Shown in pieces: positions 46,351 through 59,400 of a stretch of DNA of 64,000 nt. This DNA comes from Aselliscus stoliczkanus (Eukaryota > Chordata > Mammalia > Chiroptera > Hipposideridae). How positions within the stretch are numbered: the first letter of the stretch is position 1; every line of letters begins with the position of its first letter. The stretch is from positions 120,493,523 through 120,557,522 of the forward strand of contig CM066730.1 of assembly GCA_033961575.1 (NCBI GenBank), given 5' to 3'. The notes beneath the pieces are model-generated. The model saw only the letters and a list, made by a program, of their open reading frames with translations, had not been told where the DNA came from and made no database searches. The position numbers and the translations under genes are program-made.

Positions 46351-46751
46351 AATTAATAAAATTGTAGGTTGACCAAATATAAGACTGAGTGACTTGGTCA
46401 AGCTCAGAGGAGAGAAATCAGTCTTTCAGTTTCCCCAGTCACAGTGCCTTGATAACAGCAGCACAGCTGCCACCCTCATTTCTAAAGAAGCCCCTCAATC
46501 TGGAAACTGCAGATCATAGTACCAAGGGGGAAAGCTGCCCATACCATTGCAGGGAGTCATCTGATTAGGGTCCTTGATGCTCCTGCTACAAACCTTATCA
46601 TCAAAATGGATTCATCATGTTCAACATCTTTTATCACATAACTCAGTTCCAAATCTAAGACACAAAATGCATTTGGCAGGAACTAAATTACAACAGAACT
46701 CTAGATATTGGGGCACTGGGAAATTTTTTTTTTTTTTGCCCTTCTTTCTGT

Positions 46752-46753
46752 TT

Positions 46754-46837
<84 letters not shown>

Positions 46838-46840
46838 TTT
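46752..46840. repeat. (CTTT)n microsatellite
   Basis: About 21 almost perfect CTTT units, followed by T-rich sequence ending TTTATTTATTTA. The serine/phenylalanine/leucine frame across it is an artefact. Confidence 0.98.
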
Positions 46841-48589
46841 ATTTTTTTTTATTTATTTACCAGCCTCTGTAGTATAAGATAGCACAGTAAAGAGTGTTTT
46901 GAACTAAGGTTGTGTGAGCCACTGTATGGCACCTAAAAGTTCTCCCCTGGAAGTACTTGCCATTCACATAAACTCTTCATCTTAAATTTAGGTTTCAAAA
47001 TAAGAACAACTGGAGCCACAACATAATCCTAGCTAACATGATGCAACTATCCCTCTATAAATGCAAATGACTCCCATCGAGCTCTGTGCTCACATCTGTA
47101 TAATCATTTCTAATTCAGTCACAGTCCTCTCTTAATATCTTGTAAACCAAGGATACAGTTAGGAACTTAAGCACCACTTACATGGAATATGAAATGTAGG
47201 AGAATGGAAGAAATGGATAAAGAAAAGTAGAATTAGTTAATATAAATGCATACATCACAAAAGGAAGAATAAGTGGTTACCTACTGAAGGCCTCATTTGT
47301 AGAGCTGATAGTGATGCCATGGTTGGTATTTATAATTTTTTCCTCCTCTTTTGAGTCCTTGTTGTATTTACCTCTCATCTGCAATCTCACAGGATTCTTT
47401 ATTTGGATGAGTGACTCAAACATTTTTGTCTTAAGTGTTGAAATTCTCACCTGTCCTCCCTATGTTGAGGTGCTATACTTTTTCAATTAAGTTTTTAGCA
47501 ATGGATATGGTAGTTCTGTCAGGTACACCGGATGATGCACAGGGTTCCAAATCTTCCCTGTGTCCTATGTGCAATAGCCATCCTCTTTTCTCTGATTAAT
47601 GAGGCTCAAACACTGTAGTCCACATCACAACCTTCTTTCGTACATGTGGACTAAATATCATGAGAATATAAAATGTCCAGGTGGTGGGCTCAACTCTGAG
47701 TCTGACAGAACTATCATCCTGTCCTGGGAAATAAGATCTGTGGGAACTAAGATCTCTAAACTAGGAAAAGTCAAGGTCACAGGGATTGCAAGCAACATTT
47801 TAAAATGGATCATAAAGTAGAATAGTGAAAGGTGCTGGCCCTCCCATTCTTGCTCCCAGAGTTACCTTTTTCAGCTGTAGTGAAAACAGCATGATTATAC
47901 TGATTGTTGGTTAAGAAGATTATTCATATGATTCATATGCATACATCACCACATCTCATAAGGCTATTTTTAAGTTGACACCATTACTGAGTAGTAAATA
48001 TAGTCTTTCACTCTCTTATAAGCACTCTCTCTGGATGATGGAGCACATGGTATGAGTATTGAATCCTGTGATAACTATCCCCTTGCTCTACTTCTTTTGC
48101 TATTAAGATTCTTGGTCAGAAGCCATAACTTATGGGATGTATTAAAGTTAAGATGGCATTCAGTAAGTAAGTTTATAGATAGTGTTTTCTGAATCATTGT
48201 GGGCAGGAAAGAAAAATCTATATGCATAGTAAATATGTGTTACAATGTGGGCAAATTGCTGCATAGTTTTTTGTCTAAGGGGTACAACATAAGTGACATT
48301 TTGCTAGGCAGTAGACAGGTTTTCCAAAGCATGGTGCCATATTAGAGACTCAACATTATTTTTTTCACTGCTAGTAAATAGAGCACGGAGGCTAGGAAAT
48401 ATGACATTTACTCCACATGTCTATGTTGCCAGTTAGAAATCAGAAATTCTATTACTAAGGAAATCATCAGGAAGCGACTTGTAGGCTCTGCCACAACATT
48501 TAATTCAATGATGCTGATGTAAATCTGGTCTCAGTTTTAACTCAAATTATGTTGACAATAGATAGAAATGAAATTTATAAAGCCTTATC
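46841..48589. other. Unassigned non-coding stretch
   Basis: No gene or clear repeat. The 73-codon plus frame at 47599-47820 shows no recognisable family. Confidence 0.5.
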
Positions 48590-48815
48590 AGTTAAGTGCT
48601 TATATAACTTTGCTGAGCAATAGTACTAGGCCAGATCATTTCACACAGTATTTCATTGGATTTTCACAGTACTCCATAAGCCTTCTTTTTAATATAGGTA
48701 TCTAAATTGTTTGTTGTAATATATGCATTTAAAGGGGTAATGGATTTTAAAGATTTTGCCTGTAGGTAGGGGATCAGAACTAGAAGACAAGCCCAGTGCT
48801 TTTCAAAGTCTACCA
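48590..48815 (-). mobile_element. MIR fragment (antisense), first of two
   Basis: GTTAAGTGCTTATATAACTT, TTTCATTGGATTTTCACAGT and GATCAGAACTAGAAGACAAG with CCCAGTGCTTTTC follow antisense MIR from its 3' part to its 5' part. Confidence 0.65.
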
Positions 48816-48819
48816 CTAT

Positions 48820-49050
48820 TTGAGTGTCTGAAATTTATTGACTAGGTAGATGGTACCAGGCACTGTTGTACCAGGCATTAGGTTAGCATCCTATATGGCT
48901 TCTCATTTAATCTCATTGACCGCATTTAATGCATATATTATCACCTCCATTTCATAGTTGACAAAATTGAGGTTTAAAGAGTTTAAACAATTTACCCAAG
49001 ATCATATAGATAATAAACAGGATTTAACCCAAGGCCAAACAATATTAGGG
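48820..49050 (-). mobile_element. MIR fragment (antisense), second of two
   Basis: TTATTGACTAGGTAGATGGT, GTACCAGGCATTAGGTTAGC, TCTCATTTAATCTCATTGAC, CCTCCATTTCATAGTTGACA then AAATTGAGG, and AACAGGATTTAACCCAAGGC match antisense MIR over almost its full length. It lies right after another antisense MIR. Confidence 0.85.
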
Positions 49051-49059
49051 CACACACTG

Positions 49060-51799
49060 CAAAATACAATGCTGCTTTGGAAGTAATGTTAGTGGGAACC
49101 AGGTAACAGCATAGAGACAGGCATTATTTGTTTGAGGAGTTAGGAAAACATAAATCAGTGATGTTACGATAGCGAGATGCCTTTTTCTATATGAGTTGCG
49201 TACACAGTATAAAAACTAGTCTAAACAAAAATTCAACATAATTTATATCCTACAAAAATATTGAAGCATGAATTTCAACAAATTCCTTTTAAATCAAATT
49301 TGTTACTATGGAAAAGATGGATGGCATTTGAATTTATGTAAATATATCTTTATTAAAGTTTTCCTTTTATTAGCTGTTTTATGACCTAGATTTATGCTCC
49401 ACAAACAATTGAGAATTGACATTTAAATCAGACATTTATGTTGACAATGATGATTTTTAAAAATAATTCAACATCATTTCTATGGAGTAAAAATTAAATA
49501 TTATGACATATTTTCATTTTTAAATGATTTTTAATCATTTTTAAATGATTAAGAAAATCTTGAAGCATCTTATTGTGCTGCAAATGTAGAAACGATTCAT
49601 GTCCAATGCAGATCAGAGCAGATATTTCATCCAGGAAAAAAAAAAAAATCAGTGTAGCATCACTCTGAGAATAGTAAAATGGTTAGTTTCCATGGAATGT
49701 GTTTGACAGTAAGATTTTTAAAAGATCTAAGAGGCTGACCTTTCTCCCCTCTAAACTAAGTAGACTTTTTAAAATGAGCACATCTGGTTTATGTTCCTAA
49801 ACCTCTGGCCTTTAAAAGCTTTGTTCCCAATTCACACAAAATACTATTCAGGATTGCTTGACATACTGACCCTTCCCTGTAGGTGGTTAGGGGAATAAAG
49901 TGATTAAATAGAATCAGGAATTTAACATATATATAGCAACTTAACATTTGCATCCTGAAACAATTAGTAAACAGTTGCTATTCATGGGTATATATTCAGC
50001 AATTTTAATTTTAAAAGTTCTAACTACAATTGTTTTTTTTCAGAAGGAAATTTGTCTCTTTTGTAAATAGTTGTTCTATTATCTGTTAATTTAGAACAAA
50101 GCACATCGTGTTAAAAAACATAAGGTTGTGTTTTTTTGTTTGTTTGTTTGTTTTTAATTTCAAAACCCAGTGTTGTCATTAGGCAAAAAGTCACTTAAAG
50201 GGCAGTCAGGTTGGATCCATAAACTCAGAAGGCTGTTCAACATTTAACAAACTTTTTGGTACTCAATTGAGTTAAACATTACATGGTGCATTGGCAAGGA
50301 AAATTTCATTTCTATGAGCCTTGTAATAAAGTTCTCAGAGTTATTTGTGTAGAAAGTAATTCCTTGTGACTTTGCCTTCCGTTTGCCTTGTGGATATATC
50401 AGTTTAAAAGTGTTCAGCAGACTACACCATGCATAACAGGTAATCTGCCTGATTAAGCCCTATAAGGATGTTCTAAGTAAGATGCTGAAGAGCTCCTCTA
50501 ACCTCTGCTTCACCCTCCCCATGCACTAGCACTTCTGAGATTGAGAAACCCCAGCCATTTACTCAAGTGTTTACACTTGAAGCTCAAATTTGACTTTGCC
50601 AGAATGGCTCATTTCACATTTTATAAATCTGTTTTCTCATTTGTAAGCAAAAATAATCTGTCAATTTTTTTTCATATTATAATTCTCAACTTGTTCTGAT
50701 ACTGAATGATCTAGAATATAACTATAATTCATAATGCAAAAATCACACTGTGACTGGGACTGCTATATTCAGAGACCTAATAAAATTTATATCCATATTT
50801 TGAGTGCATTCATTTCATATATTTCAATGAATTATTAATTATGACCAACAATAAACAATAAAATATTATTTTGCTCAGATGCACAGCAATAAAAATGATG
50901 CCCAAGAGAAATTTATCTGACAGTTCAAAGCAAAATGGCCAAAATCTACTCATAGGTTACTCATCAAACGCAGCATGAAGCATATTTGCCCATCAAATGT
51001 ACCCGCTGAATGTTCTTCTCCACTTGTCAATGTTTTATCAAGAGAATAAAAGCCAAATTTTAAAATTCAGGTGAAGAAACCTCAATTTCTTAAAATATTT
51101 AAGAAATATTTTAAATATTTAAAAATAAAATATGATAGGTAGATAATAAGTTTTTGGGAAAGCTCCTCAATTTTACTTGAAATTGATTACAATTAATTCG
51201 ACTAACAGCAACATAACCATATTATTCAACTAACAACAATATAGACATATTATTATACTATTAATGTATTACTTAATCTACTTTACTGACACAAAATACT
51301 TACTAGCTCTTAGCATAGTCCCTTATAATCATCCTTTCTTTCCATTCTACTCAGTAAAATTCTTAAAGGGAAACCTCATACTAATCATTGATTCTTCTTT
51401 TTTACTTTTATTATGCACATTGGACTATTGTCAAATCAATGAATCCTCCCTATTCATTCTATACACTTATTTCAAATTTGTTTTGTCTTTGTTTATCCTT
51501 AGATATACTGCTTCAAACTGGGTTTTAGCAGCACTTTTTTCTTTCTCAACTGTTCAAATAATTTGGTAATAAACCCTCCAGTCTGTTACCTGGCAGCTGT
51601 TTTAGAGATATTTCAGAGATGTCAACTAGGGTACCAGATAGTTACTCGTAATTGAGTTGCCAGTGTCTAAATGATCACTAGTTTTCCAGCCCCCTGCAAA
51701 AGTTAATTGTAAAACAACTAAAGACAATGAGCTGATGTAGTCAGCTGAACATACACACATACCTGATTTTAGACCCGAATAATTGGAAGCAGACTTTGT
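49060..51799. other. Unassigned AT-rich non-coding stretch
   Basis: No gene recognised in 2.7 kb. A small palindromic tandem (CATTTTTAAATGATT twice, about 49515-49551) and a (GTTT)n tract (about 50136-50154) are the only structures noticed. The 101-codon plus frame at 51264-51569 is hydrophobic, AT-driven and resembles nothing I know. Confidence 0.5.
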
Positions 51800-51970
51800 A
51801 GTTCAGAAGATCTGGGTTTAATTTCTTGCTATGTAGAGACCTTGGGAGTTACTTAATCCTGATGCCTCAGTTTCTTCATTTAAAATAATGCTTGCTATAT
51901 AGGTTCATTCCAAAGATTGAGAAAATATTTGCAGAATGTTTGCAGTGCCAGGCACATGAACATAGTAAAA
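51800..51970 (+). mobile_element. MIR SINE fragment
   Basis: GATCTGGGTTTAATTTCTTG, GACCTTGGGAGTTACTTAAT, GATGCCTCAGTTTCTTCATT and GCAGTGCCAGGCACATGAAC follow sense MIR through its core to the 3' part. Confidence 0.82.
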
Positions 51971-52695
51971 AGGGTCATTATTCTAATTAGATCAACTCTT
52001 AAAGTGCTAAAATCAGCCTTTTTTTTTGTCAAAATAATTCTTTCTTGTCATTACTTAGACCATACCTGCCATTATTCCATCTTTAAATTTCCACAAACCA
52101 CTCATGATCTTCAAACCTATACTTCAAAACAGTTATGCTGGATTTTGCCTTATCTGTAACTGCCGCTCTTAATTTTACTTTCCTCCCTCATTTCAATAAA
52201 TTTTTATAAAAGCCTTTAAAATCAGAGACTGCTGATAGATGTTGAGTTTTTCTTTTTAACCTTAATTTTTGAATTACCTGCCATTTTAAAATGAACTGTG
52301 AGTTTTCACATAAAAGCCTGGATTTGTGTCTTCTCTTGAAAATTTCAAGGTTAGGTCATATAAGGCCCACATTAGCTCATGGCAAGAATCATCTGGACCT
52401 GGCAATGGCTTCCCTCTTTTAGCAGGTTATCCATCGTAATTCCACCGCTTCTCACATATCTGTTACTTGTGTGTCCCTTCCAGGTGTTGAACCTTGTGTT
52501 CTCTGCCTCAGAATCTTGGCCTAAGGCTAAATTATGAATCTAAAAATGGTTGTGTATTAGGTTTTACTTTTATGTGTCTCATCTTATTTTCAAAAAATAT
52601 CTTGGCGTTACTGAACTCAGACCTGTGTAGACATGAAATTTTTACTACTAACCTCTCTTAATTTCTCATTAAATACTTGTTTTAGCCTCTACTTC
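51971..52695. other. Unassigned non-coding stretch
   Basis: No gene or clear repeat recognised. Confidence 0.5.
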
Positions 52696-52780
52696 ATATA
52701 TACATATATGTATATATATGTTATATATATGTTATATATATATGTTTTATATATATATATATATATGTATATGTATATAT
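52696..52780. repeat. Imperfect (TA)n microsatellite with TATG interruptions
   Basis: TA runs broken by ACATATATG and GTTATATATATG units. Confidence 0.95.
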
Positions 52781-52799
52781 TCTTGGGTACTAAAATTCA

Positions 52800-53340
52800 T
52801 TTAAAATTAATAGTCATTAAGTGCTGGCTATGACATATATGAATACCATGACTATACGAAAGGCAATGCAATTTAAGGAAAGACAAATAGAACACAGGGC
52901 CTAGTATGAATGGCAAAAAGGGAAATTTGTAATAAAATTCTAATGAGGCTAAATATAATGTACTATGACAGTGATGCAAACAAGATGAAAACACAGAGGA
53001 AAAACCACGTTGTAGCATGAGGAAGGTACCTGGAGACAGTGACATTTGACTACGTCTTGAAAAGTAGCATTGATTTGGAGAGGAGGAAATAAAAGGGTAA
53101 GGTAAAGAAATAGCAGGGTAAAGGTATGGAAAATCACACATGGACAATATCAATGCTCTATTGGAGATCCAGATTTGATGAGGAATCAGGTGGAAGGTAG
53201 TGGAAGAGAACTATGTTAAACATACAGCAACCAGAATGGCCATATGCTTCACTGTCAGGCCAAAGAGTTAGGACTTCATTTTAAAGTCACTGAAGTTACA
53301 AGTAACCACTTAAGATGGTTTTTGAACAAAATAGTCACAT
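52800..53340 (+). mobile_element. Ancient interspersed repeat, class not assigned
   Basis: It shares the block order of the longer copy at 25.2 kb: AGACAGTGACATTTGACTAC followed by GTCTTGAAAAG, CAACCAGAATGGCCATATGC, GGCCAAAGAGTTAGGACTTC and TTTTTGAACAAAATAGTCAC. The frames on the minus strand here (up to 118 codons) are by-products. Confidence 0.5.
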
Positions 53341-54889
53341 GCCATGCCTATCATTCTGGTTTGCCATAGTACGATTCCGCAAGCATAGGTATCAATGACA
53401 GAATTAAGGTAACTGAACCTTGTCCAATACAAATTTTCACTGATTTAGGGACAAATCTATACCACCTAGCATTGACAAGATGGGCATCACTCTCTACTGT
53501 GAGAAACTGAAAATGGTAAAAACTTTGGAATTCAGGGACAGGCATAATAGTGGATGTTGGTTCCTACTTTTGTTCTGTAATTTGCAGTAACTGTCATGAG
53601 AATCCATTTTCAAACCCATTCTGGACATAGGTGCCCCATGGTCCAGTTCCAGATTAAATGCCAGCCATCCTGTGGTATAAAAGAGCGAACATGGCTCTTC
53701 AACAAACACGTTACAAGCCTGATCACTTGTCTTCTATTTTTACTTTTAACTTTCTGACTTCCAACTCATCCTGTTTACAAAAACTTTTAAAATGTTGTAA
53801 TAATATATTAATGTCTATTCCTTTTTATTATGTTAAAACCATCACACCTTTTTCAAGATCAGAGAAAATATTAGCATTCATAAGTTTTATATCTCTGGTA
53901 TTAAAATTTGCAGGGTCAACATTACTAATGAATATTCCATTAAAAATAAACAGTCTTCCTTTACTTTCAACATTACTATAAGAAGTGTTTTACAACTTGT
54001 TATAAGAACAAATACTAGCAAAACTGAGTGTTGTCACTTTTTTTACTATAAGTGAAAAAGACTAAAGTGAAACATTCTAAAAGTGGGTCATATGTGTATC
54101 TCCAGATGTCTTTATTGTCCTTGACTTATATAGATGCTTTTACTTCCAACATCAGAATGTATAATACTTTTTATTGTTGATAATATATATTTTTGAATTA
54201 CTTGAAAAACAATTACATGCTCTTGATATCTTTAATGTCATCCTCATAATCCATGTGCAATTTCTGCTTTAACATGAGATTATTTTATAATACATTTTCA
54301 TGGCTGAGATTTTGAAGAGATTCACCTTGTATCAGCATTTTAGAGAAAAAAGGATGATGATTCTTTTATAGTTCAAAATATTAAGATATTGGTCTTCTTC
54401 ATTCTAATCCCCACTATTGACAAATTAGTGTTAACATAATGTTATACACAAGAAAATCTATGGTGTATTTAAAGATATTATAATTATGGAAAGAGTTAAT
54501 TGGATTAATATAATTTGAAATTAGGGCATATCAATAATTGGTATCACTCAATAAATACTCAGCTATATGGCATCCCTGAAAGGCATGCTTTTTAGTCCTA
54601 TGTTACGTAACTTCTCCATAAATGTACCCCAGGACATAATTATTTTTTTTAATCTGGAAAATAGTCACTATTCTTCATCATTATATGTAGATATACCAAC
54701 TTCATCCAGATTGTTTTAGTTTACAGTCCATATCTCTTGCCTTGCCCCTTCATGTTGGTACTTGAGTTTTTGTTTCTTTATCTGCTTATAGCTAACGTGC
54801 GCTTTCTTCTGCTTGTATGCTTATAGCAAGATGGAGTCATTATTTTCACGTATTACCATAATATCACAATGTTTTAAATATCATAGAAA
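53341..54889. other. Unassigned non-coding stretch
   Basis: No gene recognised. Overlapping frames at 53351-53981 on both strands have no family similarity. Confidence 0.5.
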
Positions 54890-54985
54890 TTTGGACCCAT
54901 TTCTCCATTAGAATATAAACATCAGAAAAAGGGTCATAATCTCTCTAATTTATTACTTTATCTCCAGCATCTTAGAAGTCTTTTT
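54890..54985 (+). mobile_element. L2 3' region scrap
   Basis: TTCTCCATTAGAATATAAAC, AAAAAGGGTCATAATCTCTC and TTTATCTCCAGCATCTTAG parallel L2 CCACTAGAATGTAAGC, GGGCAGGGAC, TGTATCCCCAGCACCTAG. Confidence 0.5.
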
Positions 54986-55260
54986 TGATACCACAAAACC
55001 AAAAGTAGTGGGCATGTTGCCATATTTCTTCCATGTGTGTTAAAAAGTCCAGGTTCCTCAGTCAGCTCCCGATGACAAGGCCTCCACCTGAGACCTTTCA
55101 TGCTGCGGCATTGGAGGAGGGTTGGGGAACCTTGTTACAGCATAGAAAGGCTGGAAATCTCAGCTCACCACTCAGTCTTAGCCAGACTGGATCAGGGTAT
55201 GGCAATATTTGTCTGCAGCATTAGAATGAAATAAAGTGGTATAAAATAATTATCTTGCTA

Positions 55261-55374
55261 GGAGCCGGCCGAGTGGCGTGGTGCTTAAGCGCTGGCTTGG
55301 GATGCCAGCAGCCCCGGTTCGGGTCCCACATATGAGGGCCAGTGACACTTCATTCAAAAAAAAAAAAAAAAAAG
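55261..55374 (+). mobile_element. tRNA-derived SINE (bat type), full length, young
   Basis: Reads GGAGCCGGCCGAGTGGCGTG, GTGCTTAAGCGCTGGC (A box region), CCCGGTTCGGGTCCC (B box), ATATGAGGGCCAGTGACACT and an A-tail of about 18 bases ended by one G. The 13 bp target duplication AATTATCTTGCTA is exact (55248-55260, 55375-55387). An intact duplication and a nearly pure A-tail suggest a recent insertion. Confidence 0.95.
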
Positions 55375-55387
55375 AATTATCTTGCTA

Positions 55388-55946
55388 AGATGCCCATTTT
55401 CTGGTCATTTAGTTAGAGAGAGCATATTTTTTTATTGTTGCTGTTTTCATTTGTTTGGTATATTTTGGGTCTATATCTATTGGTGTGTCTAGATTGCTAG
55501 CTTCTTTGGCTCTTAGTCTGGGATATATGAAGCAAGAAGAAAACAGAGCAGACACCATCATATTGTTCTCAGCTTCCAAGATCCCTAGTCAGTCTTTTAC
55601 CTTCTGTTTACCTTTCAGTCATCTTTTGTTTGTTTTATGTATCATGCTCATGGCTTAAGGTGGCACTTAGTAAGGGGAATAGAGAAAATTATTTCTACTC
55701 TGTTTCCCAAACACTTGAGAACTTAACAGTACACTTCTAAACAACCCATAGGCCAAAGAAGACATTTTGAACATAAAAGAATAAGACATAATTAATCGTA
55801 CCTGAGTAACTGACAGACAGTGGATAAAAGTTGTCTCAAAAACATCTAAAGCTACAAATAGCCTAAGACCTAGGTCTGTAACTGTGAGACACTGTTGCTG
55901 AGAAGACTACTGAACTGTCTGTCTGATACCCATCCCCAAAAAGGAA
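55388..55946. other. Unassigned non-coding stretch upstream of the LTR
   Basis: A faint L1-like patch (CTAAACAACCCATAGGCCAA, about 55737-55775) resembles ORF2 sequence seen at 21165. Nothing else is recognised. Confidence 0.45.
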
Positions 55947-55952
55947 ATCGGT

Positions 55953-56437
55953 TGTTGAAGGCCATGGCCGCCAATATTGAGGGGCTTGCAAGCTGGCTTT
56001 AGTGGGCTTGGTGAAGCATAAACTTGTTTTTCTGCTTTCATTGTTTCTTTCTACACCTGGAGGGTGCTTACTACTTACTGAGGTATGTGGTGAGGACGGC
56101 CAGTTCCTTGGGACACAAAAGAAAAATGGCTATCTAGATTAATGAAAGAAATTGTCGAGAAACTGACTCCCTAAGGTTTCACTGACTGTTAGGTTTCTGG
56201 TAAATAGTTAATGATCTATTTTTCACTGAGGTAATGCATATTTTTCCTGCTATGCTACACGTACCCCTGCACGTACCCCCTACCTAAAAAATGTATATAA
56301 AGCCTGCAACAAATAAACTGGAGATCGATCTCTCCATTTTTCTGTCTTTACTTCAACAACCAGTTTCTGTCTTTTATCGACTGCTGACGCCGTGTACACC
56401 TTCTCGAACCCTGGTCAGCGGAGGCTGGACCCCCGCA
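55953..56437 (+). mobile_element. Solo LTR, class II (ERVK/betaretrovirus-like)
   Basis: The 485 bp segment starts TGTTGAAGGCCATGGCCGCC and ends GGCTGGACCCCCGCA. It has a TATA box (TATATAA, 56294-56300), an AATAAA polyadenylation signal 11 bases further (56312-56317) and a U5 with CCCTGGTCAGCGGAGGC. The 6 bp target duplication is ATCGGT (55947-55952) versus ATCGAT (56438-56443), one mismatch. TG...CA ends, a 6 bp duplication and the TGTTG-GGCC start fit class II elements. No gag, pro, pol or env sequence lies on either side, so this is the product of LTR-LTR recombination. It may retain promoter motifs, but no transcript is visible from sequence alone. Confidence 0.9.
56294..56317 (+). promoter_or_regulatory. 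LTR TATA box and polyadenylation signal
   Basis: TATATAA at 56294-56300 and AATAAA at 56312-56317 mark the U3/R transition of the solo LTR. The very short spacing means transcript start and polyadenylation site lie close together, as in class II LTRs. Confidence 0.7.
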
Positions 56438-56443
56438 ATCGAT

Positions 56444-59400
56444 GTTGTGCAGAATTGCACATTGAATACATAATGAAAGGAGACATAATAATTTATCCCT
56501 TGAAAAATGTTCCCATTGTCTCCCATTGATAACCACAATAGGGTAGTCATTTAGTCACTGGTTTTATATATATGTATATATATATTAGGGGGTATGTTTT
56601 TTGCTGAAGAGTAGGCATATAATCCTGGAAGTTTTGTGGGTTTGGTCTTAAACACTTGGTAGTATATAGAACTCAACACTTTGCCTTTATATCCCCATTT
56701 TAACTATGCCTATCTTTCCTTTTAGTATTGGTCTTGAGAAGGTCAGTACCAACTCTAGGTGGCCCATAGTGCTGATTACTTCCATCCCAAAATGCGGCTT
56801 ATACTTGTACATGGTATAACTGTGGCATCACAGTAGAGGGGATGGAGAGATGTCCTAGGTCATCGCTTTTGGCTCTTGGTTGTTCACTGTTTCCTTAGTG
56901 CTAACCCAAAAGCGACTTGACTTTATTTTCAAATATGTACAAATTGTATCATACTGTTTATGTAAAGTAGGAGATTTTACTTTCTATTATATTTTATGGA
57001 GAGAAATTAAAGTTAATTAACCTATTTTTGTCTTTCATTGTCTTTGTGCTATTGGGTTTATTTTAGTTTTACTTCTGTTTTTCTTCAAAAAGACATCTAC
57101 TTATTTCTCTGGTACTATTTATCTGCTAGTATGCTAATATATTTTCCCTGTCAGTGGGATTAAGGAGTTCATAAATTGCAAATAAAAGCAATGTGTATGT
57201 TATGGAACACAAATATGAGACCACTTGCTTAAATTCCCCTTCCTACCAGATATCCTGTTGAAAACTACTGCTATATGGAAATTTAGGAAATCTTTGCAGT
57301 AAAACTTCACTACTTGAGGTAACTTAAGCAAGGCCTTTGCATCTTACATCCGAAAGTGCTTAACTCAGACAGTTCTTAATGCCATAAAGATACACTCATC
57401 CTTTCCCGTTAGTACTTACTATTCTCTTTATGAAACTATCAGACTTGCTGTGAAAGATTCTACTGTAGCAATAAAATTCTTCCCATAATCATTGGTAATA
57501 CCTACATGTTTACAAGTGTAAGACTATTTGCCTTTAGAATTCTAATATTTAGCTGATACTAAAATAATTCATATTGTTTCTAACTCAATTACATTATCAA
57601 AACTTTTCTTGTAACCTATGTTTATTGAAATTCTCAAATATATATTTAGAGAACATGATTGGATAATATTTTAGGGTATTAATTTAATTATTCTTTCTGC
57701 TTTTTTTTTTCTTTTTCTGTTCTCTAGTAAGATAGTTAGCCTGCTCTGTGTTTTATTTCTTCAGAATAGGTATGTAGAGATATGTAAGGCAGTGATCACC
57801 TGTGAAATGTCCTGAACTTTGTTTTGTAATAATCTCCATATATGGAAAAAGGTAGGGTCTGAGAGAAAAAGGGGTCTTGGGAAAAGCAGAAAATGTAAAA
57901 GTGTTTCCATAAGACTCAAAAGACACTCCTTTGGCTGTGAATAGGAGAGAGAGGTGTATAGGTTCTGGAATGGTAGGAACTGGGGTCCTATTTTCTAACA
58001 ATGTTCCCATAGAGGCAATGGGACCTCAAAGAGGTAAAGCTCCAAAAATAATCATTGAATATAATAACAGGCATTCACAATCCTGCCTCACATATGATCA
58101 CCACATCCCAAGTGGAGTCACGAGGAGTCAACATATCTCCCAGACCTGATGGACAAGCTGAAACAGATAAATGGAATATCTGCAGTTAGTCAAGTATGTA
58201 GAGTATTTATTGGTAAATAGAGAGACTGCCTCACCTCACCCAACTGCTTGTGGCCAGTGTAAGATTCAGGAATATTAAATATATCAAGTTGAGGATTAAA
58301 CAGAGGGTCCAACAATGACTAAGATTAAGCTTGTTCTGCTTTATTGGGATGTAAGCTAGCAGAACTCAATTTAGAAAATCAAGAAAATGTGTTTTCAACA
58401 TCTTAGTGTTTTAGCTTAGATTTTCCCTATATGCAAGTTATCAAAAACTGATCACATTCATACCACAAAGTGTAACTCTACTTTAACATATATTGTACTA
58501 TTTAGATTTTTTATGCACTATTCAATCATAGTTTTCAATGGGGGTAATAGAAAGTATTTAAAATACTATTTACATATTGTCTTTTATCCATATTCACAGG
58601 GATATCACCATGTTAAAGATGACAAACATACATATTAAGCCAAAGGAATTGTTTTGTTACATAGTATATGTTAGTGCAACAACTAGAATTAAAGCCTAAA
58701 AACATGAGTTCATTTTTTTAAAAAAATGAGATTTTAAGAAAGATCTCATTATACTCAGAATGTCACTTCAAGGAGCAGAGTCTCGATTCTACAGTCTTTC
58801 TTAGATTTTCAAGTTTCAACAGTTTATAGTCTCCAGTATTACTTTTCTCTCATGAGACAAAATGCTTCAGAGAAATGACCTAATGTGTTAAATTGAGATC
58901 TAACTACTAATCACTAATTGTTATTGCAATTCTTGACCTGGTCTCCAGAGCTGGAAACCAAATCCTTGTCCCTGGAGTGTAACCAGATCTAACAGGGAGC
59001 TTCTGAGTTGACAGAGAGAGAACATATTAGCAATTGATTGACTTTTAAAGTGTTACCTTAATGAGCAGCATTGGATGTAATGTGTTTTGAAACTCAAACG
59101 AGGTGAATGTACTTTCCTTTTCTCTGACAGTAGCTAAGTACAAAATTTCTCTATTCCCTTCTTTAAAGTGAAGAAGTATATTAGTGAAAAAATATGTATA
59201 AGAAAGTTCTCCATTCATACACTTTTAATAGCTTCAAGCTGTTAACAGTTACATTGTCCCTAGGTATGGGGTGGCACATGTTATGGTTAACTGATTAGCA
59301 CAGAGTCTCTTGAAATGCAGACATTTTCTGTTACTGGTATCAGCCATGGAAATATATTTCCAAGCAATTAAGTCTTAACTCCTGCTGGTTGGGAAGCCAT

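Noticed and set aside
46574..46882. 102-codon frame with repeated FLS units as a membrane protein
   Set aside because: Half of it is the CTTT array; the remainder shows no similarity.
51264..51569. 101-codon hydrophobic plus frame
   Set aside because: Composition is explained by AT-rich sequence; there is no recognisable motif, and no supporting Kozak or conservation evidence can be judged here.
52797..53153. 118-codon minus frame as a candidate gene
   Set aside because: It lies antisense to an ancient interspersed repeat, has no recognisable domain and shows no splice or promoter context.
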